From: Sphingopyxis sp. HIX
Lineage (GTDB): Bacteria > Pseudomonadota > Alphaproteobacteria > Sphingomonadales > Sphingomonadaceae
DNA: 40,768 nt
NCBI RefSeq assembly: GCF_001468285.1
Contig: NZ_LNSB01000049.1
Span: 1 to 40,768, forward strand
Reading direction: 5' to 3'
The notes under the pieces: model-generated
What the model saw: only the letters and a program-made list of their open reading frames with translations
Told to the model about the DNA's origin: nothing
Databases searched by the model: none
Translations under genes and position numbers: made by a program
Shown: piece after piece, positions 7,904 through 15,016 of the stretch
How positions within the stretch are numbered: the first letter of the stretch is position 1
Layout: each line of letters starts with the position of its first letter

Positions 7904-10594
7904 ATGACGTCCCAACGCCAATCGGCGCTCGATCGCCTGACCGCCAATGCGCCGTTTCTCGCGCGGCTCGCCGAAATCCATCCCGACGACGTCGCGCTTT
8001 TCCTCAGGGACGGCACCGACGCCGCGCTGGCCGCGGTGACGCCGCCGCCGGGCGGCGACGACATCATGGCGGCGCTGCGCCACTGGCGCGGGCGGATCGC
8101 GCTGCTGCTCGCGCTCGGCGACCTGTCGAGCGAGCATGACGTCGCGATCACGACACGCCACCTGTCGGCCTTTGCCGACGCCGCCTGCGACGCCGCGCTC
8201 GCCGCCGCCTTTGCCGAACGCACGCCCGACGAGGAAGCGCGCGGACTGTCGGTGATCGCGCTCGGCAAGCTCGGCAGCCATGAGCTCAATTACTCGTCGG
8301 ACATCGACCCGATATTGATCTTCGATCCCGAGACGATGCCGCGCCGCCAGCGCGACGACCCGACCGAGGCGGCGGTACGCATCGCGCGGCGGATGACCGA
8401 GATATTGTCGGCGCGGACCGCGAACGGCCACGTGCTGCGCGTCGACCTCCGCCTCCGTCCGCATCCCGAGGTGACGCCGATCGTGCTGCCGGTGAACGCG
8501 GCGATCTCCTATTATGAATCCGAAGCGCTGGCGTGGGAGCAGGCCGCCTTCATCCGGTCGCGCGCGTCGGCGGGCGACCGCGCGCTGGGGGGCGAATTCC
8601 TGTCGGCGATCCAGCCCTTCATCTGGCGCCGCAGCCTCGATTTCCGCCAGCTCAAGGAAATCGGCGCGATGAGCGACCGCATCCGCGACCATTTTGCGCA
8701 GGGGCAGGCGTTCGGGCCGGGATACGACCTCAAGCGCGGGCGCGGCGGTATCCGCGAGATCGAATTTTTCGCGCAGGTCCACCAGCTGATCTACGGCGGG
8801 CGCGATCCTTCGCTGCGCGTGCCCGCGACGGTCGACGCGCTCGCCGCGCTGGCGAAGGCGGGGCGCATCGACCCCGATATCGCGGCGCGGCTGACCGGCC
8901 ATTATGCGGTGCTGCGGCGGATCGAGCATCGGCTGCAGATGATCGAGGACCAGCAGACGCATTGCCTGCCGCTCCAGCCCGCCGCGCTCGACGCGGTGGC
9001 GCGGCTCGACGGGCACGCCGACGGCGCAGTGCTGCTTGCGATGCTCGAGCCCGTCACCGCCGATGTCGCCGCCTGCTACGACCGGCTGGTGCTCGAGCGC
9101 GCGGCGACCAGCGGGCTGCCGCGCGACGAGGGTGAGCTCGCGGGCGCGCTGATGGCGGCGGGGTTCGAGCCGCCCGAGCCGGCCCTCCGCACCATCGCCG
9201 AATGGCGCGGCGGCAAGCTGCGCGCGCTGCGCACGCCCGCGGCGCAGGACGCGCTCGAAACGGTGCTGCCCGGGCTGGTGCGGGCGCTGGGCGCGGCGCC
9301 CGATCCCGAGGCGGCGCTGACGCGCTTCGACAAGCTCGTCTCGGGCCTGCCGAGCGCGGTAGGCTTCTTCCACCTGCTCGCGGCGCAGCCAGAGCTGGCC
9401 AAGGTCGCGGTGCGCGTGCTGACGCTCGCCCCGACGCTCGCCGAGGCGCTCGGCGCGCGCGTCGAGCTGATCGAGGGGCTGATCGACAAGCGCGCGTTCG
9501 AGGCGCCCGCGACCAAGGCCGAACTGCTCTCCGAATGGGCGCCGGGGCTCGCGGGGCTCGATTACGAGCGATTGCTCGACCGCGTGCGCGACCGCGTCGG
9601 TGAGCGGCGCTTCGCTTATGGCGTGCAGCTGATCGCGGGGGCGAGCGACCCGATGATGATCGCCTGCGGCTATTCCGAACTCGCCGAGGCGGCGTTGCAG
9701 GTGCTCGCCGACGCGACGGTCGCCGAATTCGTCGAGGCGCATGGGCGGATCGCCGACAGCGAGCTGGTCGTGCTCGCGCTCGGGCGGCTCGGCGGGCGGG
9801 CGCTCACGCATGCCTCGGACCTCGACCTCATCTATCTTTTCACCGGCGACCATCTCGCCGAATCCGACGGGCGGCGGCCGCTCGGCGCGACGACATACTA
9901 CAACCGTCTCGCGCAGCGGCTCACCGGGGCGATGTCGGTGCCGACCGCCGCGGGCAAGCTCTACGAGGTCGACACAAGGCTGCGGCCGCAGGGCGCGCAG
10001 GGGCCGCTCGTCGTGACGCTCGACAGCTTCGAACGCTACCAGTGCGAGGAGGCGTGGACGTGGGAGCATATGGCGCTGCTTCGCGCGCGGCCGGTCTATG
10101 GCTCGGATCGCGCGCGCGCGGCGGTGCAGCGCATTATCGACGCGTTGCTCGCGATCCCGCGCGAGCCGGCGAAGCTGGCGCAGGACGCGGCCGAGATGCG
10201 CGCCAAGATGGCCGCGCACAAACCGCCCAAGGGCGCGCTCGACATCAAGGGCGGGCCCGGCGGGCTCGTCGACCTCGAATTCGCGATGCAGGTGACGCAG
10301 CTCCAGAGCGGGCGTTGCCACGATCCCAATATCGGCTCGGCGCTCGCCTGCCTGCGGGTCGAGGGGCTGGCGCCGGCGGAGATCTGCGACGCGCACGGGC
10401 TGCTTGCGCGGATGCTCGTGATGCTGCGGCTGACCGCGCCGGAGGGCGAACCCGCGACCCCCGCGGCGCGCCAGCTGGTCGCGGCGGCGTGCGGCGAGCC
10501 GGGCTGGCCGCAACTGCTTGCCGCGCACGACGCGGCGCGGCAGGAGATCGCGAACTGGTGGGCGTCGATTCGCCCCGATCAGCAGGAGAATTGA
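7904..10594 (+). CDS. glnE: Bifunctional glutamine synthetase adenylyltransferase/adenylyl-removing enzyme GlnE
   Basis: Adds AMP to, and removes it from, glutamine synthetase in response to PII protein and glutamine, tuning nitrogen assimilation. At 896 residues it is slightly shorter than the roughly 940-residue E. coli enzyme. Both nucleotidyltransferase domains are intact. The N-terminal adenylyl-removing half has GKLGSHELNYSSDIDPIL with Asp133 and Asp135. The C-terminal adenylyltransferase half has LGRLGGRALTHASDLDLIYLF with Asp639 and Asp641. Each is followed by the conserved VDLRLRP- or VDTRLRPQG-type strand and the KGGxGG(I/L)xDIEF-type block. A leaderless start is likely. It overlaps operon-fashion with bcp, whose ATG comes 3 bases after the stop. 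A long open frame on the opposite strand is a GC-driven shadow. Confidence 0.97.
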   Translation: MTSQRQSALDRLTANAPFLARLAEIHPDDVALFLRDGTDAALAAVTPPPGGDDIMAALRHWRGRIALLLALGDLSSEHDVAITTRHLSAFADAACDAALAAAFAERTPDEEARGLSVIALGKLGSHELNYSSDIDPILIFDPETMPRRQRDDPTEAAVRIARRMTEILSARTANGHVLRVDLRLRPHPEVTPIVLPVNAAISYYESEALAWEQAAFIRSRASAGDRALGGEFLSAIQPFIWRRSLDFRQLKEIGAMSDRIRDHFAQGQAFGPGYDLKRGRGGIREIEFFAQVHQLIYGGRDPSLRVPATVDALAALAKAGRIDPDIAARLTGHYAVLRRIEHRLQMIEDQQTHCLPLQPAALDAVARLDGHADGAVLLAMLEPVTADVAACYDRLVLERAATSGLPRDEGELAGALMAAGFEPPEPALRTIAEWRGGKLRALRTPAAQDALETVLPGLVRALGAAPDPEAALTRFDKLVSGLPSAVGFFHLLAAQPELAKVAVRVLTLAPTLAEALGARVELIEGLIDKRAFEAPATKAELLSEWAPGLAGLDYERLLDRVRDRVGERRFAYGVQLIAGASDPMMIACGYSELAEAALQVLADATVAEFVEAHGRIADSELVVLALGRLGGRALTHASDLDLIYLFTGDHLAESDGRRPLGATTYYNRLAQRLTGAMSVPTAAGKLYEVDTRLRPQGAQGPLVVTLDSFERYQCEEAWTWEHMALLRARPVYGSDRARAAVQRIIDALLAIPREPAKLAQDAAEMRAKMAAHKPPKGALDIKGGPGGLVDLEFAMQVTQLQSGRCHDPNIGSALACLRVEGLAPAEICDAHGLLARMLVMLRLTAPEGEPATPAARQLVAAACGEPGWPQLLAAHDAARQEIANWWASIRPDQQEN

Positions 10595-10597
10595 GCC

Positions 10598-11062
10598 ATG
10601 ACCCTTGGCATCGGAGACGCCATCCCGGCGGTGACACTGCTCGACGCCGACGGCGCGGCGATCGACCTGGCCGCGCTGAAGGGCGCGCCTTTGGTCGTCT
10701 ATTTCTACCCCAAGGCCGATACGCCCGGTTGCACCGTCGAGGCGCAGGATTTTACGCGGCTCGCGCCCGAATTCGCCAAGCTGGACGCGCAGGTGCTGGC
10801 GGTGTCGCGCGATGCGCCCGCGAAACTCTGCAAGTTTCGCGACAAATATGGGCTGACCGTGCGGCTCGCCTCGGACGAGGGCGGTGCGGTGTGCGAGGCC
10901 TTCGGGACCTGGGTTGAGAAGCAGAATTACGGGCGGACCTATATGGGGATCGAGCGGTCGACCTTCCTGTTCGGTGCCGACGGCACGCTCGCCAAGGAAT
11001 GGCGCAAGGTGCGTGTGAAGGGCCATGCCGAGGCGGTGCTGGAGGCGGCGAAGGCGCTTTAG
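10598..11062 (+). CDS. bcp: Thioredoxin-dependent thiol peroxidase, Bcp/PrxQ family
   Basis: Peroxiredoxin that reduces H2O2 and organic hydroperoxides. It is 154 residues long, normal for the family. The peroxidatic Cys45 sits in the motif KADTPGCTVEA. The E. coli-type resolving cysteine five residues later is replaced by Gln50. Two other cysteines remain, Cys78 (KLCKF) and Cys99; Cys78 is close to the position of the resolving cysteine in the alpha-3 class of PrxQ enzymes, so that class is the likelier mechanism. A second possibility is 1-Cys chemistry. The ATG at 10598 has an AGGAGAATTG ribosome region inside the end of glnE, so it is translated in tandem with glnE. A large palindrome follows it. 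Confidence 0.95.
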   Translation: MTLGIGDAIPAVTLLDADGAAIDLAALKGAPLVVYFYPKADTPGCTVEAQDFTRLAPEFAKLDAQVLAVSRDAPAKLCKFRDKYGLTVRLASDEGGAVCEAFGTWVEKQNYGRTYMGIERSTFLFGADGTLAKEWRKVRVKGHAEAVLEAAKAL

Positions 11063-11072
11063 CCATTTCCTT

Positions 11073-11150
11073 CGTCACCCCGGACTTGATCCGGGGTCCC
11101 GCTGGTCGACGCCGCTGGAAGCGGGACCCCGGATCAAGTCCGGGGTGACG
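11073..11150. repeat. 31-bp perfect inverted repeat (sphingomonad palindromic element)
   Basis: Arms at 11073-11103 and 11120-11150 are perfect reverse complements over 31 bases, beginning CGTCACCCCGGACTTGATCC, with a 16-base centre. It lies between bcp and the DUF455 gene. Sequences of this wording are common dispersed intergenic palindromes in sphingomonads and related alphaproteobacteria. As RNA it would form a very stable hairpin, so it could terminate or stabilise the bcp transcript. Confidence 0.85.
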
Positions 11151-11167
11151 GATTTAGGGATGCGAAT

Positions 11168-11962
11168 ATGACGACCACCCTCGGCGAAGCCGCGCGCGCG
11201 GTGCTGCTCACCGCCGATCCGCACGCCAAAAGGCGCGCGGCGCGCGGGCTCGCGCGCGCGTGGCGGCAGGGCGCGCTCGCGCATCGCTGCGACGTCGCGA
11301 TGCCCGACCGGCCCGCCTGGCCTGCCGAGCCCGCACTGCTGCCGCCGAACCAGATGCCGCGCCGCCGCAAGGGCGGGTCCGACCGCGGGCGGATCGCGAT
11401 GCTGCACGCGCTCGCGCATATCGAATTCGTCGCGATCGACCTCGCGGTCGATCTGGTCGGGCGCTTCGGCGGCGAGTTTCCGCGCGGCTTCGTCGACGAC
11501 TGGATCGGTGTCGCCGCCGACGAGGCGATGCATTTTGCGCTGATCGACCGGCGGCTGCGCCAACTCGGCAGCCATTATGGGGCGCTGCCCGCGCACGCCG
11601 GGCTATGGGAGGCGGCCGAGGAGACGAGCGACGATGCGCTGGCGCGGCTGGCGATCGTGCCGATGGTGCTCGAGGCGCGCGGGCTCGACGTCACCCCGGC
11701 GATGATCGAGCGCTTTCGCGGTACCGGCGACGAGGCCTCGGCGCGAATCCTGGAGCGCATCTACACCGACGAGATTCGTCATGTGAGCGCGGGCACAGTC
11801 TGGTTCGAGTGGGCGTGCGATGAGAGGGGATTCGCGCCCGCGTTAACCTGGCAAAGCCTCGTAAAATCGCGATTTCGGGGTCAGTTGAAGCCGCCGTTCA
11901 ACGACTCAGCGCGCCATGACGCCGGTTTAACGCAAGAATACTACGCCGTAGTTGCTTCGTAA
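11168..11962 (+). CDS. DUF455 family ferritin-like protein
   Basis: A 264-residue protein of the DUF455 family, which has a ferritin-like four-helix fold predicted to bind a di-metal centre; its biochemical role is not established. Candidate metal ligands are visible as repeated Glu and His-containing helices: HALAHIEFVAIDLA (about 80-93), ADEAMHFALIDRRL (about 118-131), a central LEARGLD helix and YTDEIRHVSAG (about 199-209), giving the ferritin-like E...ExxH pattern twice. The N-terminal part is Arg/Ala-rich with the family motif around LLPPNQMPRR. The ATG at 11168 has a weak AGGGA site. It follows the 31-bp inverted repeat. A cluster of hairpins after its stop probably ends transcription. 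Confidence 0.87.
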   Translation: MTTTLGEAARAVLLTADPHAKRRAARGLARAWRQGALAHRCDVAMPDRPAWPAEPALLPPNQMPRRRKGGSDRGRIAMLHALAHIEFVAIDLAVDLVGRFGGEFPRGFVDDWIGVAADEAMHFALIDRRLRQLGSHYGALPAHAGLWEAAEETSDDALARLAIVPMVLEARGLDVTPAMIERFRGTGDEASARILERIYTDEIRHVSAGTVWFEWACDERGFAPALTWQSLVKSRFRGQLKPPFNDSARHDAGLTQEYYAVVAS

Positions 11963-11964
11963 CC

Positions 11965-12051
11965 CCTGTCCCCGCAGACAGGCTGCCGGGCGGATGATCA
12001 ATCATCCTGAGCAGACTAAACCGGCACCAATGGTTCCAAAAACACCATTGG
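11965..12051. other. Three successive hairpins between the DUF455 and M23 genes
   Basis: Three separate inverted repeats stand in the 114-base gap. These are CCTGTC/GACAGG (11965-11970, 11977-11982), GGATGAT/ATCATCC (11992-11998, 12001-12007) and CCAATGGT/ACCATTGG (12027-12034, 12044-12051). None has a T-run. They could form a composite terminator, protein binding sites, or a structured 5' leader for the M23 gene at 12077. Confidence 0.5.
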
Positions 12052-12076
12052 CGACAAGGCAGATGCGGGGTCGTAA

Positions 12077-12778
12077 GTGATTAACACTCTTCTGGCGCAA
12101 AAGTTTCATTTTGGGCTGATTTTTTGTGCCACCGCGCTGATGGGCGTGAGCGCCCCGGCGGCTCACGCCGCCGAAAACAGCGCAGAGGCGGGCATCATCG
12201 TCCCCGACGAACCCGATGACGACAGCTTCGATGCGGGCGTCCCGCAGACCGGCGAAGACAGCGAGGCACGCGCGATTTTCCAGGCGTGGAAGCGCCTCGA
12301 CACCGGGCTGACGCAGAGCCTGGGCGTGTCGGTCCCCTCGCGCGTGCCGATCCAGAACATGTCGCTCTCGTCGTCCTACGGCATGCGCGTCCACCCGATC
12401 ACCGGCAAGGTCGCGCGCCACAACGGCATCGACATCCCGGCGCCGCACGGCACCCCGATCTACGCCACCGCCGACGGCATCGTCGGCCGCGCCCAGCGCC
12501 TCGGCGGCTATGGCAATTATGTCGAAATCGAACATGGCAACGCGATCCAGACGCGCTACGGCCATATGTCCTCGTACATCGTCCGCCCCGGCCAGCAGGT
12601 GAAGAAGGGCGAGATCGTCGGTTATGTCGGCTCGACCGGCCGCTCGACCGGCAACCACCTCCATTATGAAGTCCGCATCGAGGGCGCACCGGTCAACCCG
12701 ATGCCCTTCTGCCGCCAGGATACGATGGCGATCGCCGCGATCACCGGCGACAAGGCCGCGATGGGCGGTCCCGAATAA
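12077..12778 (+). CDS. M23 family (LytM-type) zinc metallopeptidase, exported
   Basis: A 233-residue exported peptidase predicted to cut peptidoglycan cross-bridges or stem peptides. The signal peptide runs to about AHA (residue 31). An acidic linker follows (EPDDDSFD). The M23 domain occupies about 95-215. The zinc ligands are complete: His115 and Asp119 in RHNGIDI and His196 in GNHLHYEV; His163 (RYGHMSS) and His194 complete the active site. So it should be an active enzyme rather than a degenerate LytM activator. The start is a GTG, with no clear ribosome site. It is preceded by the triple-hairpin region and followed by a strong terminator. Confidence 0.93.
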   Translation: MINTLLAQKFHFGLIFCATALMGVSAPAAHAAENSAEAGIIVPDEPDDDSFDAGVPQTGEDSEARAIFQAWKRLDTGLTQSLGVSVPSRVPIQNMSLSSSYGMRVHPITGKVARHNGIDIPAPHGTPIYATADGIVGRAQRLGGYGNYVEIEHGNAIQTRYGHMSSYIVRPGQQVKKGEIVGYVGSTGRSTGNHLHYEVRIEGAPVNPMPFCRQDTMAIAAITGDKAAMGGPE

Positions 12779-12803
12779 ACAGGTTTCCAGGGTCGGAGAG
12801 GAT

Positions 12804-12838
12804 AGGGCGCCCAACGGCTCAAGCCGGGGCGCCCTTTT
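12804..12838 (+). terminator. Intrinsic terminator after the M23 peptidase
   Basis: AGGGCGCC (12804-12811) pairs with GGCGCCCT (12828-12835), with an inner CGGC/GCCG stem (12815-12818, 12823-12826), followed by a TTTT run. It sits 26 bases after the M23 stop. Its T-run overlaps the putative -35 box of erpA. Confidence 0.8.
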
Positions 12839-12863
12839 CATTTGGGCGCCGACCCCCTATCTT
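12835..12863 (+). promoter_or_regulatory. Probable leaderless promoter of erpA
   Basis: TTTTCA (12835-12840) and TATCTT (12858-12863) are 17 bases apart and the second ends 6 bases before the erpA ATG at 12870, which lacks a Shine-Dalgarno site. Transcription would begin at the start codon. Confidence 0.4.
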
Positions 12864-12869
12864 GGCGCC

Positions 12870-13211
12870 ATGGCCACGCAGCTTTCCGATATCGCCCTGT
12901 CCCCCGCCGCCGCGGCGCGCGTCCGCTGGATCGCCGACCGCAAGGGCGAGGCCGATGCCGCGCTGCGGCTCGCCGTCGACGGCGGCGGCTGTTCGGGCTT
13001 CACCTATCGCTTCGGGCTCGCCGAGAGCATCGATGAGGGCGACATCGTGACCGAGACCGACGGGGTGAAGCTGGTGGTCGACCCGGTCAGCATTGACCTG
13101 GTGCGCGGCTGCGTCGTCGACTTCGTCGATTCGCTCGGCGGATCGTCGTTCAAGGTCGAAAATCCCAACGCGGCCTCGGGCTGCGGTTGCGGGTCGAGCT
13201 TCTCGATCTGA
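12870..13211 (+). CDS. erpA: Iron-sulfur cluster insertion protein, ErpA/IscA family
   Basis: A-type carrier that delivers Fe-S clusters to apo-enzymes. It is 113 residues long. The three cluster-binding cysteines of the family are present: Cys41 in GGGCSGF and Cys105/Cys107 in SGCGCGSSF. The extra Cys81 is outside the motif. I chose the ATG at 12870 because the family's conserved N-terminus (LSDIALSPAAAARV) starts there; the frame is open further upstream but crosses the M23 gene and its terminator. It is followed by xth after 39 bases. ErpA rather than IscA is chosen because no isc or suf genes are nearby; the distinction is not certain. Confidence 0.92.
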   Translation: MATQLSDIALSPAAAARVRWIADRKGEADAALRLAVDGGGCSGFTYRFGLAESIDEGDIVTETDGVKLVVDPVSIDLVRGCVVDFVDSLGGSSFKVENPNAASGCGCGSSFSI

Positions 13212-13250
13212 CGCCTTTCGCGGGGCGCCGCATGCTGCCATAGATGCGGC

Positions 13251-14024
13251 ATGAAAATCGCGACGTTCAACATCAACGGCATCAAGGCGCGGCTGCCGCG
13301 CCTCATCGAATGGCTCGAGGAAACCCAGCCCGACATCGCCTGCCTGCAGGAACTGAAGTCGAGCGACGAGACGATGCCGACGAAGGAGATCGAGGCCGCG
13401 GGGTACGGCTTTCTCTATCACGGGCAAAAGGGCTTCAACGGCGTCGCGATCCTCGCCAAGGGCACGATGCCTGTCGAGACGCAACGCGGCCTCGCGGGCG
13501 AAGCCGAGGACGAGCAGTCGCGCTACCTCGAGGCCGATGTCCATGGCCTGCGCGTCGGGTGCATCTACCTGCCCAACGGCAATCCGCATCCGGGCCCCAA
13601 ATTCGAGTATAAACTCCGCTGGATGGCGCGCCTCCGCGAACGCGCGAAGGAACTGCTCGCGGCCGAGATCCCGGCGATCCTGACCGGCGACTACAACGTG
13701 ATTCCCCACGACGACGACGTCTGGGATCCGCGCGGGCCGATGGCGAACGACGCGCTGATGCAGCCCGAATCGCGCGACGCCTGGTTCCGCCTGCTCGGCG
13801 ACGGCTGGACCGACGCGGTGCGCAGCCGCCATCCGGCGGGCGGCGTGTGGACCTTCTGGGACTATCAGGCGGGCGGCTGGCAGCGCGATCATGGTTTTCG
13901 CATCGACCACCTGCTCTTGAGCCCCGCGCTCGCCGACCGGCTGGTCGACGCCGGCGTCGACAAGGATCATCGCGGGCGCGAAAAGGCGAGCGACCATGCA
14001 CCGACCTGGGCGACGCTGGGATGA
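13251..14024 (+). CDS. xth: Exodeoxyribonuclease III
   Basis: Apurinic/apyrimidinic endonuclease and 3'-5' exonuclease of base-excision repair, 257 residues. The exonuclease-endonuclease-phosphatase fold shows its catalytic blocks: FNINGIK with Asn9, CLQELK with Glu34, the LTGDYNV metal-site block near 141-147, the FRIDHLLLS strand and the terminal SDHAPTW with the Asp-His pair. A 7-bp inverted repeat (GCCGCAT/ATGCGGC, 13227-13233 and 13244-13250) ends immediately before the ATG. The gene overlaps the next one by an ATGA, meaning translational coupling to the cyclic-nucleotide-fold protein. Confidence 0.96.
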   Translation: MKIATFNINGIKARLPRLIEWLEETQPDIACLQELKSSDETMPTKEIEAAGYGFLYHGQKGFNGVAILAKGTMPVETQRGLAGEAEDEQSRYLEADVHGLRVGCIYLPNGNPHPGPKFEYKLRWMARLRERAKELLAAEIPAILTGDYNVIPHDDDVWDPRGPMANDALMQPESRDAWFRLLGDGWTDAVRSRHPAGGVWTFWDYQAGGWQRDHGFRIDHLLLSPALADRLVDAGVDKDHRGREKASDHAPTWATLG

Positions 14025-15013
14025 GCCTGCTGTCCGCCGCAAAGCTGGCGGACGCGCCGCTCTTCGCCGGGCTCGATGCGGCCGAACTCGCCGAGCTCGC
14101 CTATGGCTTTTCGCCGCGGCATTTCGCCGACGGCCAAGCGCTGCTGATCCAGAACGAGCGCGCCGAGGGGCTCTATCTGATCGACGAGGGGCGGGTCGAT
14201 ATCGGCAAGCGCCTGCCCGGCGGCGGGCTCGCGCTGCTGGCGCAAGTCGGGCCGGGCGAGGTGATCGGCGACATGGCGCTGATCGGCCGCGATCTCAAAC
14301 GGTCGGCGATGGGCATCGCGCGCGGGCCGGTGGCGACCTGGTACCTGCCCGCCGACCAGTTTCGCGCCGCGCTGGCGCGGCTGCAACCGGCATCGCTGCG
14401 GTTGCAGGCGGCGCTCGGCGAGCTGATCGCCGAGCGCGTCGCGGGCAAGACGCGCGATATTGCGGCTTTGCTGGCCGATGAGCCCGACAGCTTCACGCCG
14501 CGCCCGCAGCGCGCGCTGGCTCCGGTTGTGGAGGAGGATTTCGCGGCCGAAGCCTTTCTCGCGAAGTTGCCGTGCTGCGCGGAGATGAGCTCCACGCAGC
14601 GGCAGGCGTTCTGGGACGCGGGCGAACGGGTCGACCTCGCCGCCGACACTGACCTTGCCGCGGTCGGCGCGGCATCGGATCGGCTGTGGCTCGTCGTGCG
14701 CGGCGCGGTGCGCAGCGCGCTGCCGCATAAGGACGGCGTCTACCAGCTCACCATCACTGGGCCGGGCCAGCTGGTCGGACTGTCGCCGCTGTTGCTGGGG
14801 ACGCCGCACGACCGGCTGCTCCGCACGAGCGAGCAAGCGACGCTGCTGAGCTTCGACCGCGATACATTCCGCGAGCTGCTCGCGACGGGCGATGCGCTGA
14901 GCCGCGAGGTCGGGGCGTCGGTCAACGCCGATCTGGTCACCGCGCTCGACGCGCTCGATCAGGTCGAGGCGCGCATCCTCGCGATGCGCCGCGGGCATGC
15001 GGTGGCGGCTTAG
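14021..15013 (+). CDS. Protein with two cyclic-nucleotide-binding-fold domains
   Basis: A 330-residue protein with two CRP-like cNMP-binding (beta-roll) domains, about 10-150 and 185-310, and no recognisable DNA-binding, kinase or channel domain. The first domain keeps much of the phosphate-binding cassette: G79-E80, then G83-D84-M85-A86-L87 and R94-S95-A96, where the usual Gly-Glu is Gly-Asp. The second (GPGQLVGLSPLLLG) has lost the Glu and Arg, so it probably cannot bind a cyclic nucleotide in the normal way. There is a helical, Ala/Leu-rich linker between them. The ATG at 14021 overlaps the xth stop (ATGA). Function is unknown; a protein-level regulator is a guess. A start further upstream would overlap xth and is rejected. 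Confidence 0.85.
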   Translation: MSLLSAAKLADAPLFAGLDAAELAELAYGFSPRHFADGQALLIQNERAEGLYLIDEGRVDIGKRLPGGGLALLAQVGPGEVIGDMALIGRDLKRSAMGIARGPVATWYLPADQFRAALARLQPASLRLQAALGELIAERVAGKTRDIAALLADEPDSFTPRPQRALAPVVEEDFAAEAFLAKLPCCAEMSSTQRQAFWDAGERVDLAADTDLAAVGAASDRLWLVVRGAVRSALPHKDGVYQLTITGPGQLVGLSPLLLGTPHDRLLRTSEQATLLSFDRDTFRELLATGDALSREVGASVNADLVTALDALDQVEARILAMRRGHAVAA

Positions 15014-15016
15014 CTT

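Noticed and set aside
7700..11026. A long open frame (over 1100 codons) on the minus strand opposite glnE.
   Set aside because: It is opposite glnE, has Arg/His/Gln-rich low-complexity composition, no recognisable domain and no ribosome site. It is the GC-skewed shadow of a real gene.
12033..12037. GGAAC-type half sites elsewhere, for example on the minus strand in the M23 leader and before the DUF4197 gene.
   Set aside because: No CGTT-like half lies at 16-17 bases, so they are not EcfG promoters.
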